Both the position numbers and the translations under genes were made by a program. From Bernardetia sp. ABR2-2B (GTDB lineage Bacteria > Bacteroidota > Bacteroidia > Cytophagales > Bernardetiaceae): a stretch of DNA of 64,000 nt. Below the pieces are notes generated by a model, which saw only the letters and a list, made by a program, of their open reading frames with translations, was not told the origin of the DNA and ran no database searches. This document shows, one piece after another, positions 16,743 through 25,263 of the stretch. Location: positions 62,001 to 126,000 of the forward strand of contig NZ_CP147020.1 in the NCBI RefSeq assembly GCF_037126435.1, given 5' to 3'. Within the stretch, counting starts at the first letter, position 1; each line of letters starts with the position of its first letter.

Positions 16743-18017
16743 ATGCTTTCATCTCGCCAACTTTTCCTAAATCATGTCGCTCAAACATCTCCTTTTCCTC
16801 TTGCTTTAGAAGTTCATAATGCAAAAGGAATTTATATGTTTGGTAGTAAAAATAGAAAGTGGATTGATATTATTTCAGGAATTGGAGTGAGTAATGTAGG
16901 ACATCGCCACCCAAAAGTAATAAAGGCTATTCAGAGGCAGCTTCGAAAATATATGCACTTGATGGTCTATGGAGAGTTTATACAAACACCACAAGTTCAA
17001 CTCGCTACGGCACTTTCAGAAACTTTCAAGACTACTTTAGGACAAGATTTTTTAGATAAGAATCTATATAATGATGAGGAAAATAATAATACAGAAGTGG
17101 CTCAAAATGCTACCTATTTTGTAAACTCTGGGAGTGAAGCTGTTGAGGGAGCAATAAAATTAGCCAAACGATTTACAGGAAGAACACAATTAATAGGTTG
17201 CCATAATGCTTATCATGGTTCTACACACGCAGCACTTTCATTAGGGACAAGTGAGCAATGGAAAGAACCTTTTTTACCATTGCTTCCTAATATTGACCAT
17301 ATTTGTTTTGATAGTTTGCCTTGTCTTTCTAAAATAACAGAAAAAACAGCAGCTGTAATTATTGAAACCGTACAAGGAGAAGCAGGAGTCAGAATCCCCA
17401 AAAAATCGTTTTTACAAGCACTTAGAAAAAAATGTAGCGAAACAGGAACGGTCTTAATTTGTGATGAAATCCAGTGTGGTTTTGGTAGAACAGGTAAACT
17501 TTGGGCTTTCGAACATTTTGATATAACTCCTGACATTGTAGTGGCTGCAAAAGGAATGGGAGGAGGAATGCCCATTGGTGCTTTTATGGCTTCCAAACAA
17601 ATGATGGCGTGTCTTTCTGATAATCCAATTTTGGGACATATCTCTACTTTTGGTGGACATCCTGTGAGCTGTGTCGCTTCTCTAGCAACACTCAAAGTAA
17701 TTCAAGAAGAAAAATTATTAGAAAATGTAGAAGAAAAACACGAATTATTTAGGCAACTATTAAATCCAGAAACTACAAAAGCAATAAAAGAATTTCGTGG
17801 TATCGGTTTGATGTTAGCTGTAAAGTTTGAGAGTTTTGAGTTCTTACAAAAAGTGATTGCTCATTGCTTAGATTTGGGTTTGCTTTCTGATTGGTTTTTG
17901 TATTGTGATAATTCTATGCGAATTGCTCCTCCTCTTATCATTACCAAAAAAGAAATAAAAAAAGCGTGCAAAATTATTTTGGAAGCTATTCGTCTAGCAG
18001 AAGAAGATGAAATTTAA
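16743..18017 (+). CDS. Class III aminotransferase (acetylornithine/ornithine aminotransferase-like)
   Basis: This 424-residue PLP enzyme transfers an omega-amino group. The ATG at 16743 is preferred to the in-frame TTG at 16737. Motifs in order are GIGVSNVGHRHPKV, the phosphate-binding NSGSEAVEGAIKLAKRFTGR, AYHGSTHAALSLG, the cofactor Asp in LICDEIQCGFGRTGK, and the Schiff-base lysine in AAKGMGGGMPIG. The sequence fits the acetylornithine/ornithine/4-aminobutyrate group; no arginine-biosynthesis neighbours narrow the substrate. A loop at about residues 100-120 (DEENNNTEVA) is inserted before the PLP motif. A clear stem-loop follows at 18031. Confidence 0.88.
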   Translation: MLSSRQLFLNHVAQTSPFPLALEVHNAKGIYMFGSKNRKWIDIISGIGVSNVGHRHPKVIKAIQRQLRKYMHLMVYGEFIQTPQVQLATALSETFKTTLGQDFLDKNLYNDEENNNTEVAQNATYFVNSGSEAVEGAIKLAKRFTGRTQLIGCHNAYHGSTHAALSLGTSEQWKEPFLPLLPNIDHICFDSLPCLSKITEKTAAVIIETVQGEAGVRIPKKSFLQALRKKCSETGTVLICDEIQCGFGRTGKLWAFEHFDITPDIVVAAKGMGGGMPIGAFMASKQMMACLSDNPILGHISTFGGHPVSCVASLATLKVIQEEKLLENVEEKHELFRQLLNPETTKAIKEFRGIGLMLAVKFESFEFLQKVIAHCLDLGLLSDWFLYCDNSMRIAPPLIITKKEIKKACKIILEAIRLAEEDEI

Positions 18018-18030
18018 TACTATAAATTAT

Positions 18031-18063
18031 GAACTCTAATTACCAAATTAGAGTTTACTTATT
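18031..18063 (+). terminator. Stem-loop terminator after the class III aminotransferase
   Basis: Perfect 10-bp arms (18031-18040 and 18045-18054) close a 4-nt loop, with a T-rich stretch beginning a few bases later. It lies 13 bp past the stop codon. Confidence 0.65.
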
Positions 18064-18137
18064 TTTAGACACTACAATCACAGATTAAAAAGGTAATTTT
18101 ACAAAAAGTTACAGGAAAAGAATAATAGAAATAATTT

Positions 18138-19061
18138 ATGAAAGGACTCATTTTGCGCTCAACAGGTTTATGGTACGATGTTTTGGCAGACGATAATCAC
18201 AGATATAAAGGTCGTTTGCGTGGAAAGCTACGCTTGAATACAGACAGAGTAACAAATCCAATAGCCGTTGGCGATAGAGTAGAAATAACGCTGGAAGACA
18301 AAGACGAAAATACGGTTTTGATAGAAAAAATAGAGAAAAGAACAAATTATATCAACCGTCAATCTCCTAAAAAAGATGGTTTTGCTCATACTATTGCAGC
18401 CAATCTTGACCAAGCAATTGTGGTTGTTACTCTTGCTATGCCTCGCACTTCGGCAGGATTTATCGACCGTTTTTTGGTAGCAGCAGAAGCATTCAGAATC
18501 CCAGGGGTTTTGATTTTTAATAAAACAGATTTGCTTTCAAAAGAAGAACTATTTGTTCAAGAAAAAATGATGCAACGTTATGAGCAAATTGGTTATACCT
18601 GTATGGCAATTTCTGCAACAGAAGATGAAGATATTACAAAAGTCTCAACTATTTTGAGAGACAAAGTATCTCTAGTTTCAGGTCATTCAGGCGTAGGAAA
18701 ATCAACTTTATTGAATCGTCTTTCTCCAGAAATTACTCAAAGTGTACAAGAAGTATCAGATTATACAGAAAAAGGTTTGCACACCACTACTTTTGCAGAG
18801 ATGTTTGAGATTTTTGAAAATACCTTTGTTATTGATACTCCTGGTATTAAAGAGTTAGGACTTATGAATATGGAAAAATCAGAAATCAGTCATTATTTTC
18901 CAGAAATGAGAGAACTTTTAAATAAATGTAAATATGATAATTGTCTTCATTTGAGAGAGCCACAATGTGCTGTTATTGCAGCCGTAGAAAATGGGAATAT
19001 TGCAAAAAGTAGATACAATAGCTATCTTTCTATGATGGATAATGACGATAATCGTAGATAG
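18138..19061 (+). CDS. rsgA: Ribosome small-subunit-dependent GTPase A
   Basis: RsgA (YjeQ) helps the 30S ribosomal subunit mature. The 307-residue protein has an N-terminal OB fold (about 1-70, GDRVEITLEDKDENTVLIEK). A circularly permuted GTPase domain follows, with G4 (FNKTDLL) before G1 (GHSGVGKST) and G3 (IDTPGIKELG). The C-terminal zinc knuckle reads CKYDNCLHLREPQC, giving the expected Cys-Cys-His-Cys ligands. Length and order are standard. It is monocistronic as far as can be seen. Confidence 0.97.
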   Translation: MKGLILRSTGLWYDVLADDNHRYKGRLRGKLRLNTDRVTNPIAVGDRVEITLEDKDENTVLIEKIEKRTNYINRQSPKKDGFAHTIAANLDQAIVVVTLAMPRTSAGFIDRFLVAAEAFRIPGVLIFNKTDLLSKEELFVQEKMMQRYEQIGYTCMAISATEDEDITKVSTILRDKVSLVSGHSGVGKSTLLNRLSPEITQSVQEVSDYTEKGLHTTTFAEMFEIFENTFVIDTPGIKELGLMNMEKSEISHYFPEMRELLNKCKYDNCLHLREPQCAVIAAVENGNIAKSRYNSYLSMMDNDDNRR

Positions 19062-19093
19062 TCAGTTACCAGTAAATAATTATTAGTTAAACT

Positions 19094-19651
19094 CTAGTTT
19101 TTCTCTTGACTTTCTTTTTTCTTTCGTTTCTCAAGTTGCTTTTCATAATTTTTACGTCTTTCTAACCAAATTTCTTCTTCTAGTCGGGATATTAATTTAT
19201 CAATACTTTCTCCATATTTTTCTAAATAGAATTTTCTGAAAAAATCTCTATATTTTATTTGATATTTACAAGGAGTGCAATGGGTATAAACCAAAATTAA
19301 ATTATGTTTTTCTAAAGCAATCTTAGGAGCTACGTCAAATGGTCTTGCTCCAGCATGTCCAATTACATAATATTTTTTTACAGAATCCTTTACACTATAA
19401 AAAGCATCATATTTCGCATAAAATTCCAGTAGAGAATCACTTAGGTTGTCTAATCGACATTCTATATCATTTTCTACCATATAATTATACATAAATCTAA
19501 TTTCTTGTTCAGAAAATGTAGAATATACTATTGTTGTATCTTCTTTGAAAAAACTTTGCACACGAGATGAGTCTAACTTTAACCAACTTTGTGCTTGACA
19601 AAAAACACTAGAAGAAATGAGTAAGAAAAAACTTAGTAAGATGACTTTCAT
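19094..19651 (-). CDS. Hypothetical exported protein
   Basis: I do not recognise the family. The 185-residue product has a signal peptide (MKVILLSFFLLISSSVFCQA), which could also be read as a lipobox with Cys18. The mature part contains a Cys pair, YTHCTPCKYQIKYRDFF, in a CxxC arrangement. It ends with a strongly charged helix rich in Lys, Glu and Arg. Possible roles include a redox or metal-binding envelope protein, but no known fold is evident. Confidence 0.65.
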   Translation of the reverse strand: MKVILLSFFLLISSSVFCQAQSWLKLDSSRVQSFFKEDTTIVYSTFSEQEIRFMYNYMVENDIECRLDNLSDSLLEFYAKYDAFYSVKDSVKKYYVIGHAGARPFDVAPKIALEKHNLILVYTHCTPCKYQIKYRDFFRKFYLEKYGESIDKLISRLEEEIWLERRKNYEKQLEKRKKKESQEKN

Positions 19652-19751
19652 AGTAAGTAATTGATTAATTTTGATTTTCTAACTCTAAACGAATAATACG
19701 AAATATAAGTATAGGAAATTAAACAAAACATTAAATTATATCATATAAAAA

Positions 19752-20186
19752 ATGCTTACTGCAATGACCTTAGAATATTGGAATACATTAGCTAACCAAA
19801 CACTTATGGTCAGTTCACTATTAAGTGGTTTTTCTATTACAGTAGTTGCTAATTTGTTGGTTGCTGACAAAAAGAGTAAAATTATGGATAGTATATTAAA
19901 ACTAGCCACCATTTCAGCTGGTTGTTTTCTTGTTTCTGTATTTGCTATGACACAAATTTCGATGATGACAACTGCTGGAGGTACTTTAAAAATAACTACT
20001 ACAAATGATTTTCTTGTTCCTAGAGTAATAGGAGTTTCTACTTTTATGATAGGATTATTTTCTTTATCAGCTATTTTATCATTATCAGGTTGGGTAAAGT
20101 CAAGAAGAACAGGAATATTTACAACTATTGTAGGAATTGTTACTCTACTTTTTATCTTTAGTACAATGGTTCGTATCCATCTATAG
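19752..20186 (+). CDS. Hypothetical membrane protein with four predicted helices
   Basis: This 144-residue protein has hydrophobic segments at about residues 15-37, 50-72, 90-110 and 120-140. The sequence between them is short and polar (VADKKSKIMD, WVKSRRTG). It resembles no family I can name. A minus-strand frame (19736-20263) covers the same DNA, but the membrane-protein reading has coherent helices and normal composition. The class IV aminotransferase begins 17 bp downstream, so the two are probably co-transcribed. Confidence 0.6.
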   Translation: MLTAMTLEYWNTLANQTLMVSSLLSGFSITVVANLLVADKKSKIMDSILKLATISAGCFLVSVFAMTQISMMTTAGGTLKITTTNDFLVPRVIGVSTFMIGLFSLSAILSLSGWVKSRRTGIFTTIVGIVTLLFIFSTMVRIHL

Positions 20187-20203
20187 AAAGAAATTAATTC
20201 ATT

Positions 20204-21127
20204 ATGCTCAATCACAACAGAAAAATTTATCAAGACAAAAATACGCTTCTTTTTTCTGCACAAAACAGAGCTTTTAGTTATGCTGATGCACTTTTCGAAA
20301 CGATACGAATTGTAACACGTATAAAAAATGATAAAATAAATTATTCTATTCCATTATGGAAATATCATTTCAAAAGACTTTCGAAAGGAATGGAAGCTTT
20401 TGGATATGATATACTAGAAAGCGATTTCCTTAAAAATGAAATTCTAAAAACTGCTTGTTCAACAATTCCCATAAATGAACATAAGAATATTGATTTTAAG
20501 GCTCGTTTAACTGTTTTTAGAAGTGAAGGAGGTTTATATACTCCTACAAGTTCAATATCTGAATTTGTAATTGTTTTGAAAGAAATTCCTAAATTAAAAT
20601 TTTTAGATAAAAGCATTAATAGTTTAGAAAATCTACAAAAGAGCTATGTTTTTTTTGATGATTTACCACTTTTTTCCTCTTTTTTTTCATCTTTCAAAAA
20701 GACAGATGCTTTACCCTATGTTTTGGCAGGAAAATACAAAAAAGAACAAAACGCAGATGAAGTTTTTATTTTGAATAATCAGAATAGAATTGCTGAAGCA
20801 GGAGCAGCAAATGTATTTATTTTAGATAGAAAAAAATCAGACATAGAAAAAAAGAAACTTCGTTTCATAACTCCTTTAGCTTCTGAAGGTGGCGTAATGG
20901 GAACAATGAGAAATTTTTTATTAGATAGTCAAGATAATCAATTAGATAATTATATTTCTCTTGAAGAAAAAACAATCACAAAAGAAGAGCTGAATCAATC
21001 AGAAATTATCTTTACCACAAACGCTGTTCAATCCATTCAAATCATCAAAATTACAACTCAAAGACAGTTTGAAGTAATGAGAAATTGGATAAATGAAATC
21101 AACCGAGTTTTTGTCAGACCTAGGTGA
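20204..21127 (+). CDS. Class IV aminotransferase (BCAT/aminodeoxychorismate lyase-like)
   Basis: This 307-residue PLP enzyme has the D-amino-acid-aminotransferase-like fold. The N-terminal motif AFSYADALFETIRI, the Schiff-base lysine region ALPYVLAGKYKKE, and EVFILNNQNRIAEAGAANVF are well conserved. The cofactor-loop segment TPLASEGGVMGTMRN and the ELNQSEIIFTTNAVQSIQII end follow. The family includes branched-chain aminotransferase (ilvE) and 4-amino-4-deoxychorismate lyase (pabC); the general length and spacing favour a PabC-like role, but this is not certain. It converges on the DUF4112 gene with an 8-bp gap. Confidence 0.82.
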   Translation: MLNHNRKIYQDKNTLLFSAQNRAFSYADALFETIRIVTRIKNDKINYSIPLWKYHFKRLSKGMEAFGYDILESDFLKNEILKTACSTIPINEHKNIDFKARLTVFRSEGGLYTPTSSISEFVIVLKEIPKLKFLDKSINSLENLQKSYVFFDDLPLFSSFFSSFKKTDALPYVLAGKYKKEQNADEVFILNNQNRIAEAGAANVFILDRKKSDIEKKKLRFITPLASEGGVMGTMRNFLLDSQDNQLDNYISLEEKTITKEELNQSEIIFTTNAVQSIQIIKITTQRQFEVMRNWINEINRVFVRPR

Positions 21128-21135
21128 AAGTTTAA

Positions 21136-21642
21136 TTACAAACTCCCCAAAAAGCTACTCAAAATTTGCCACGTCAGATAAATACTTCCTCCTACAAACC
21201 CAGCCAAAAGAATCAAAAAACCTATTGCTGCAAACCAAACAACATATTTGCTAGATGCCGTATGCTTTCCAGAAGTATAATAATCTTTCAAAATATCTAC
21301 ATTTCGTCTATTTGATTTGTAAGCTACATCAAGAAAATCTCCCAAAAAAGGAAATAAGCCAACCAAATAATCAAAAGTGATATTTCCCAAAATTTTGGTC
21401 AAGACAGGAAGACTTACGCCGTGCCGAACGATGGACAAAACCATAGAAGCCGAAATAGCAAAGCCTACAAAATCTCCCACAACTGGCACAAGACCAATAA
21501 GTGGGTCAAACCCAAAGCGAAAATTTGTTGCAGGAATTTTGAAAACATCATCTAAGATTGTCGATGTTTTATCAATCCAAGCGAGTTCTTTGGGAAGTTC
21601 TTTTTTACTTAGTTCTTGATGAAAGGAAGTTTGTTTTTTCAT
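21136..21642 (-). CDS. DUF4112 family membrane protein
   Basis: This 168-residue protein carries the DUF4112 signature: WIDKTSTILDDVFKIP, FGFDPLIGLVPVVGDF and YLVGLFPFLGDFLDVAYKSN, where Gly-Asp pairs punctuate hydrophobic segments. A final strongly hydrophobic helix lies at about residues 138-162. Function is unknown. The gene converges on the class IV aminotransferase and is divergent from the saccharopine-dehydrogenase-like gene. Confidence 0.85.
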   Translation of the reverse strand: MKKQTSFHQELSKKELPKELAWIDKTSTILDDVFKIPATNFRFGFDPLIGLVPVVGDFVGFAISASMVLSIVRHGVSLPVLTKILGNITFDYLVGLFPFLGDFLDVAYKSNRRNVDILKDYYTSGKHTASSKYVVWFAAIGFLILLAGFVGGSIYLTWQILSSFLGSL

Positions 21643-21763
21643 AAAAATAAAAGTTGAAAAAATGATATAATTTGATTTTGAACAAATCTTTGTTAGAATA
21701 GATTTATCTTTACTAGATATTTTTCTAAAAATAACAAAAACTATTCAAATAGTAGTATTCATT

Positions 21764-22825
21764 ATGGAAACCAAAAATAACTTTTTAATATACGGTGCTT
21801 ACGGATATACAGGCGAACTTATCGCAGAATTAGCCGTCAAAAAAGGTTTACAACCTATTTTGGCAGGACGAAATGTAGAAAAAACAAAAGCTTTAGCTGA
21901 CATATTAGATTTAAAATGGATTGCCTTCGAAGCAACTGACAAAACAGCTTTAAAATTAGCTTTGCAAAGAGAAGAAATAAAAGTAGTCTTGAATTGTGCA
22001 GGTCCTTTCACAAAAACAGTCAAAGAATTTATACCTGCCTGTATTGCTGCAAAGGTTCATTATTTAGATATTACAGGCGAAATCGAAGTTTTTGAATATG
22101 CCAAAACGCAAGACAAAGAAGCCAAAGAAGCTGAAATTATGATAATGTCAGGAGTAGGTTTTGATGTTGTTCCTTCAGATTGTTTAGCCAAGTTTTTGAA
22201 AGATGAATTGCCCACAGCAACACATTTAGAACTCGCTTTTATGGGGTTGGCAGGAGTTTCGCAAGGGACAGCAATTACGATGGTAGAAAATGCAGGTGCA
22301 GGAGGAATGATTCGTGAAAATGGAACTATCAAGATCGTAAAAACAGCCTATCAGACAAAAGTAATTGATTATGGAATTAAAAAAATGAACTCAGTAGCTA
22401 TTCCTTGGGGAGATGTTTCGACAGCTTTTCATTCGACACAAATTCCAAACATTAAAGTATTTATGGCACAACCTCCCAAAGCGATAAAAGCAATGGAAAT
22501 GAGTAGCTATTTTTCGTTTGCTCTAAAAAATGAGTTTGTAAAAGGATTTATTAAAAAGAAAATAAAAGAAAGAGAAAAAGGACCTAACGAAGAAAAGAGA
22601 GATAATAATCATAGCTATTTGTGGGGCAAAGTAACCGATGGAAAAAATACTTTAGAAGCCAGATTAATTACGCCAGAAGGATATAAACTCACTTCAATTG
22701 CAGCACTCTTAATTACTGAAAAAGTTTTAAACTCAGATTATAAAATGGGTTATCAAACTCCTTCTAGTACCTATGGAAAAAATTTGATTTTGGAAGTAGA
22801 AGGAACAGAAATGACTCTTGTTTAG
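21764..22825 (+). CDS. Saccharopine dehydrogenase-like NAD(P)-binding protein (trans-acting enoyl reductase type)
   Basis: This 353-residue protein begins with a Rossmann motif, FLIYGAYGYTGELIAE, followed by PILAGRN and the strand VVLNCAGPF. The next conserved block is HYLDITGEIEVFEYA and MIMSGVGFDVVPSDCLA, typical of the saccharopine-dehydrogenase-like and trans-acting enoyl reductase group (COG3268). Members reduce lipid or amino-acid precursors, but the substrate here is unknown. The catalytic domain includes GTAITMVENAGAGG. A 25-bp direct repeat begins just past the stop codon. Confidence 0.85.
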   Translation: METKNNFLIYGAYGYTGELIAELAVKKGLQPILAGRNVEKTKALADILDLKWIAFEATDKTALKLALQREEIKVVLNCAGPFTKTVKEFIPACIAAKVHYLDITGEIEVFEYAKTQDKEAKEAEIMIMSGVGFDVVPSDCLAKFLKDELPTATHLELAFMGLAGVSQGTAITMVENAGAGGMIRENGTIKIVKTAYQTKVIDYGIKKMNSVAIPWGDVSTAFHSTQIPNIKVFMAQPPKAIKAMEMSSYFSFALKNEFVKGFIKKKIKEREKGPNEEKRDNNHSYLWGKVTDGKNTLEARLITPEGYKLTSIAALLITEKVLNSDYKMGYQTPSSTYGKNLILEVEGTEMTLV

Positions 22826-22836
22826 AAGTTGGGAGT

Positions 22837-22933
22837 TAGGACATGGGAATTAGAGGAATGAGAGTGCAGAAACGAGGAATTGGGAAATGGAATATAGGAA
22901 TGAGGAACTAGGACATGGGAATTAGAGGAATGA
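22837..22933. repeat. 25-bp direct repeat, 72-bp period
   Basis: An identical 25-bp unit (TAGGACATGGGAATTAGAGG plus 5 bases) occurs at 22837-22861 and 22909-22933. The interval is made of degenerate purine-rich GGAATTGGGAA/GAGGAA units. The block sits between the saccharopine-dehydrogenase-like gene and the broken four-helix gene. Confidence 0.85.
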
Positions 22934-22966
22934 AATACAAATACTGGAAGATGGGAAATAACAATG

Positions 22967-23329
22967 CTAGGATTTTGTTTTTAGCGATTTCATAAGTCCC
23001 CCTGTTAATCTACCTATTTTTCCTATTTTTAGTAATAATTCATCTTGTGTGTCTTTATCTAAGTAGTCTAATTTATAAGAAAGGATAATTTGAGTTTCTA
23101 ATTCTCCTAAAGAACCTCTGGCAATAGATACAAATTGAAGATATTGAGGAATGCTGTTTCTCTGATTTCCTTCTGCAATATTTGATGGAATAGAAACAGC
23201 AGCTCTTTGCATTTGGCTAGTCAATCCATAAATTTCTGATTTTGGAAACTACCTAGTAATTTTATAAATCTCTACAACCAATTCCATTGCTTCCTGCCAA
23301 ACTATCAAATCTTTAAAGGTTCTTACCAT
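22967..23329 (-). pseudogene. Four-helix bundle protein (23S rRNA intervening-sequence type), interrupted by TAG
   Basis: Reading minus from the ATG at 23329 gives 26 codons of a typical start (MVRTFKDLIVWQEAMELVVE, then IYKITR). An in-frame TAG follows at 23249-23251. The frame then continues without a break as FPKSEIYGLTSQMQRAAVSI, PSNIAEGNQRNSIPQYLQFV and on to the end. Together this equals the usual length of about 120 residues for this family of small four-helix proteins, first noted in rRNA intervening sequences. Only the amber codon is wrong. Translation could in principle restart at 23224 and give an 85-residue fragment. The gene is here in ordinary chromosomal context, not in an rRNA operon. 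Confidence 0.85.
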
Positions 23330-23440
23330 AATTGAATTGAAATTTTAATACATAAAACACTAAATATATTATTTTATAATTAGTTTCTATCATTTCAGAT
23401 AATTCCCAATTCCCAATGAATAAATCAGAATAAAATATAT

Positions 23441-24355
23441 TTATTTCTCACAGATAATCAATGGAATTTTCCCCATTTTTGCAGCCGTTTCTGAAAACGA
23501 ACTTGCATGAGAACCATATATTTTTGAGGTCTTTGATAGACAAGCAACATCAATAAAAGCATCTTGAACTCCTTTTTCAGAATCTCTGTCAAAGGCTTTA
23601 TTTTGGTTAATTACTATTCTTTTTCCAAACAATTTAATAAGCTCTCGTTCAGTTTCTTTGTCATCGGTGGCTAAGAAAAAGGTAGTTTTGTCATTTAGAG
23701 TTATTTCTTTCGTTATATTTTCTATAAAAATAGATAACGGACTTTTTTCTATTGCGCCTATGTGGTCGGTTCTACGAATATGCAAACCAATTGTAGAGTT
23801 TTTAAAGTCTTTTGTGATTTGATATATTTCATTTTGAATAGAATCATGAACCACAAAATCTGAAAAAGGAATATTCATTGTTTCAGAATCCATTGAATAT
23901 TTATTAGTATAATCAATTTCAAAATCGAAACAAGAAACAAGGTAAATAGAATCATATTCTTTCAAATCATTAAAGTCATACTTATTTTTTACAATCTGGA
24001 ACATTTCATCTTGATAAATGATTTTATCAAACCCTTTTTCCCTTCCCAAAATTTGACGAATTCGATATGACTTTTGATAATTTTCTTCTGTTGGAGGAAT
24101 GACATTCCAAAGCTTTGCCATACGTGATGGATTGAGCATACTTTTTCCCGTAAAAGGTAATGTTTCAATGACCCTTATTTTATTATTTGGAAGAAACAGA
24201 CTTTCATAACTTGCCCCTAACTCATGATTATTTTCCCAAATAACCGTAATATAATCTGTTTGGTCAGTTGTTTTTAAAAGTTGAAGAACAGATTCGATGG
24301 CACGAAGACGATTACAAAGTCCTCCTGTTGGTTGTACGACGATTTTTTTTAGCAT
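23441..24355 (-). CDS. Fucosyltransferase-like glycosyltransferase
   Basis: This 304-residue protein has two features of the GDP-fucose-dependent fucosyltransferase superfamily (NodZ/FUT8/POFUT-like). These are an N-terminal GGLCNRLRAIES loop at residue 11 and the donor-binding HIRRTD at residues 192-197. The C-terminal segment YGSHASSFSETAAKMG contains the small-residue Ser/Glu pattern seen near the nucleotide site. There is no signal peptide, so it would act in the cytoplasm on a glycan or lipid-linked acceptor. No sugar-biosynthesis genes are adjacent. It is flanked by a broken gene on one side and a MITE-like element on the other. Confidence 0.75.
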   Translation of the reverse strand: MLKKIVVQPTGGLCNRLRAIESVLQLLKTTDQTDYITVIWENNHELGASYESLFLPNNKIRVIETLPFTGKSMLNPSRMAKLWNVIPPTEENYQKSYRIRQILGREKGFDKIIYQDEMFQIVKNKYDFNDLKEYDSIYLVSCFDFEIDYTNKYSMDSETMNIPFSDFVVHDSIQNEIYQITKDFKNSTIGLHIRRTDHIGAIEKSPLSIFIENITKEITLNDKTTFFLATDDKETERELIKLFGKRIVINQNKAFDRDSEKGVQDAFIDVACLSKTSKIYGSHASSFSETAAKMGKIPLIICEK

Positions 24356-24762
24356 TCCTATTTTTTTCTACCTCAAAAGGTGCAATATATTTTCACACGC
24401 TAAAGCGTATGCTAGATTATAATGCAAAATTACTAAAAAAATAGCGAGTGATTTGGCTTTGCCAAGCTATTGATTATACAAATTTTAAGGTTATTTATGA
24501 ATTCGGTTGCACCTTTCATTTTTGATGGGTCTGTACTGCAAGTCTGACCTATCAAAAATAAGTATTTCTAATTTCGAATAGCTTATTTTGTTAAAGTCAG
24601 ACCGTTGGTACAGACTTGAACAAAATACAAGTTAAGGTTTGCAACTAAAATCATATAGAACCATTTTTAAGATAAAATGAAGAAAAATACAATTTATTAT
24701 TTTGTTATATTATCCTGTAATTGTGATTTTAATTATAAAAAACACTCGCTAATTATTTAATT
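24356..24762. other. 407-bp gene-free region holding a MITE-like element
   Basis: No coding frame is visible. Nearly all of it is occupied by an element with facing TAGCGAGTG/CACTCGCTA ends and several nested dyads. A short AACGCT-type palindrome (ACGCTAAAGCGT) lies before it at about 24397-24408. Confidence 0.7.
24442..24751. mobile_element. MITE-like element, about 310 bp, with TAGCGAGTG ends
   Basis: The left end TAGCGAGTG (24442-24450) is repeated as CACTCGCTA at the right end (24743-24751). Inside, 24529-24548 and 24596-24615 form an inverted repeat of GTCTGTAC, 5 nt, GTCTGAC. Arms at 24519-24531 and 24546-24558 form a second dyad with one mismatch, and TTGGC/GCCAA at 24453-24465 a third. 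There is no transposase frame, so this would be a non-autonomous element. Parts recur at 40610-40644 and 63676-63804. Confidence 0.6.
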
Positions 24763-25263
24763 TTAAATCAGTCCAAATTGTGTATAATGATGCTTAAAAT
24801 GCTTGTAATGAAAAACTAAAGTCTCTTGTGCATGTAAATCTCCCAAAAAAGGATTATAATTATAAGCATAATTTTTTCCTTCATATACTTCAAAAAAACG
24901 CTCTAAAGAAGAAAGTAATTTTGCTTTTGCTTCTATGATGGTAGGGTTTGTATAATCTGGCAGACCAAAGCGAAAAGCAGGATTGTCTAAATTTTTAGCC
25001 ATCGGTTCTGGCGAATAAATTAATACATTTTTAAACATTTCTTGATTAGGACTAGCAGGAATAGGAGGTGTTTTTTTGATTATTGTTGAACTAATAACAG
25101 CTGTATAAAGGTGTTCTATCATATGTTGTGCTGTCATTTTCCCCCAATGAGGTTTTGTTACTGATAGCAGTTTTGATGTTGCTGCTGGTACAGTTGTCTG
25201 TAAAAAACGTTTTGCTTCTATGATTCTGTGAGGCTCTAAAGTAAGTGTAGGTTTAGCTTCCAT
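24763..25263 (-). CDS. DinB/DUF1569-like protein
   Basis: This 166-residue soluble protein has the pattern of the DinB/YfiT-like four-helix superfamily in its DUF1569 form. WGKMTAQHMIEHL holds the first metal-binding His and HYKHFKHHYTQFG, at the very C-terminus, holds the last His residues. The central region (PAFRFGLPDYTNP, LERFFEVYEGKN, NPFLGDLHAQE) fits close Bacteroidota homologues. Proteins of this superfamily are often metal-dependent thiol transferases or have no known activity. Some Bacteroidota copies carry the name oxepin-CoA hydrolase in databases, which is not supported by anything visible here. Confidence 0.65.
   Translation of the reverse strand: MEAKPTLTLEPHRIIEAKRFLQTTVPAATSKLLSVTKPHWGKMTAQHMIEHLYTAVISSTIIKKTPPIPASPNQEMFKNVLIYSPEPMAKNLDNPAFRFGLPDYTNPTIIEAKAKLLSSLERFFEVYEGKNYAYNYNPFLGDLHAQETLVFHYKHFKHHYTQFGLI

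Noticed and set aside
17213-17695. 160-codon minus-strand frame
   Set aside because: It is antisense to the conserved PLP motifs of the class III aminotransferase.
19736-20263. Long minus-strand open frame of 175 codons
   Set aside because: It covers the plus-strand membrane protein and the start of the class IV aminotransferase; the plus-strand reading has coherent hydrophobic helices and normal neighbours.
22837-22933. CRISPR array
   Set aside because: Only two copies of a 25-bp repeat are present, with a 47-bp spacer of related sequence, and no cas genes lie nearby.
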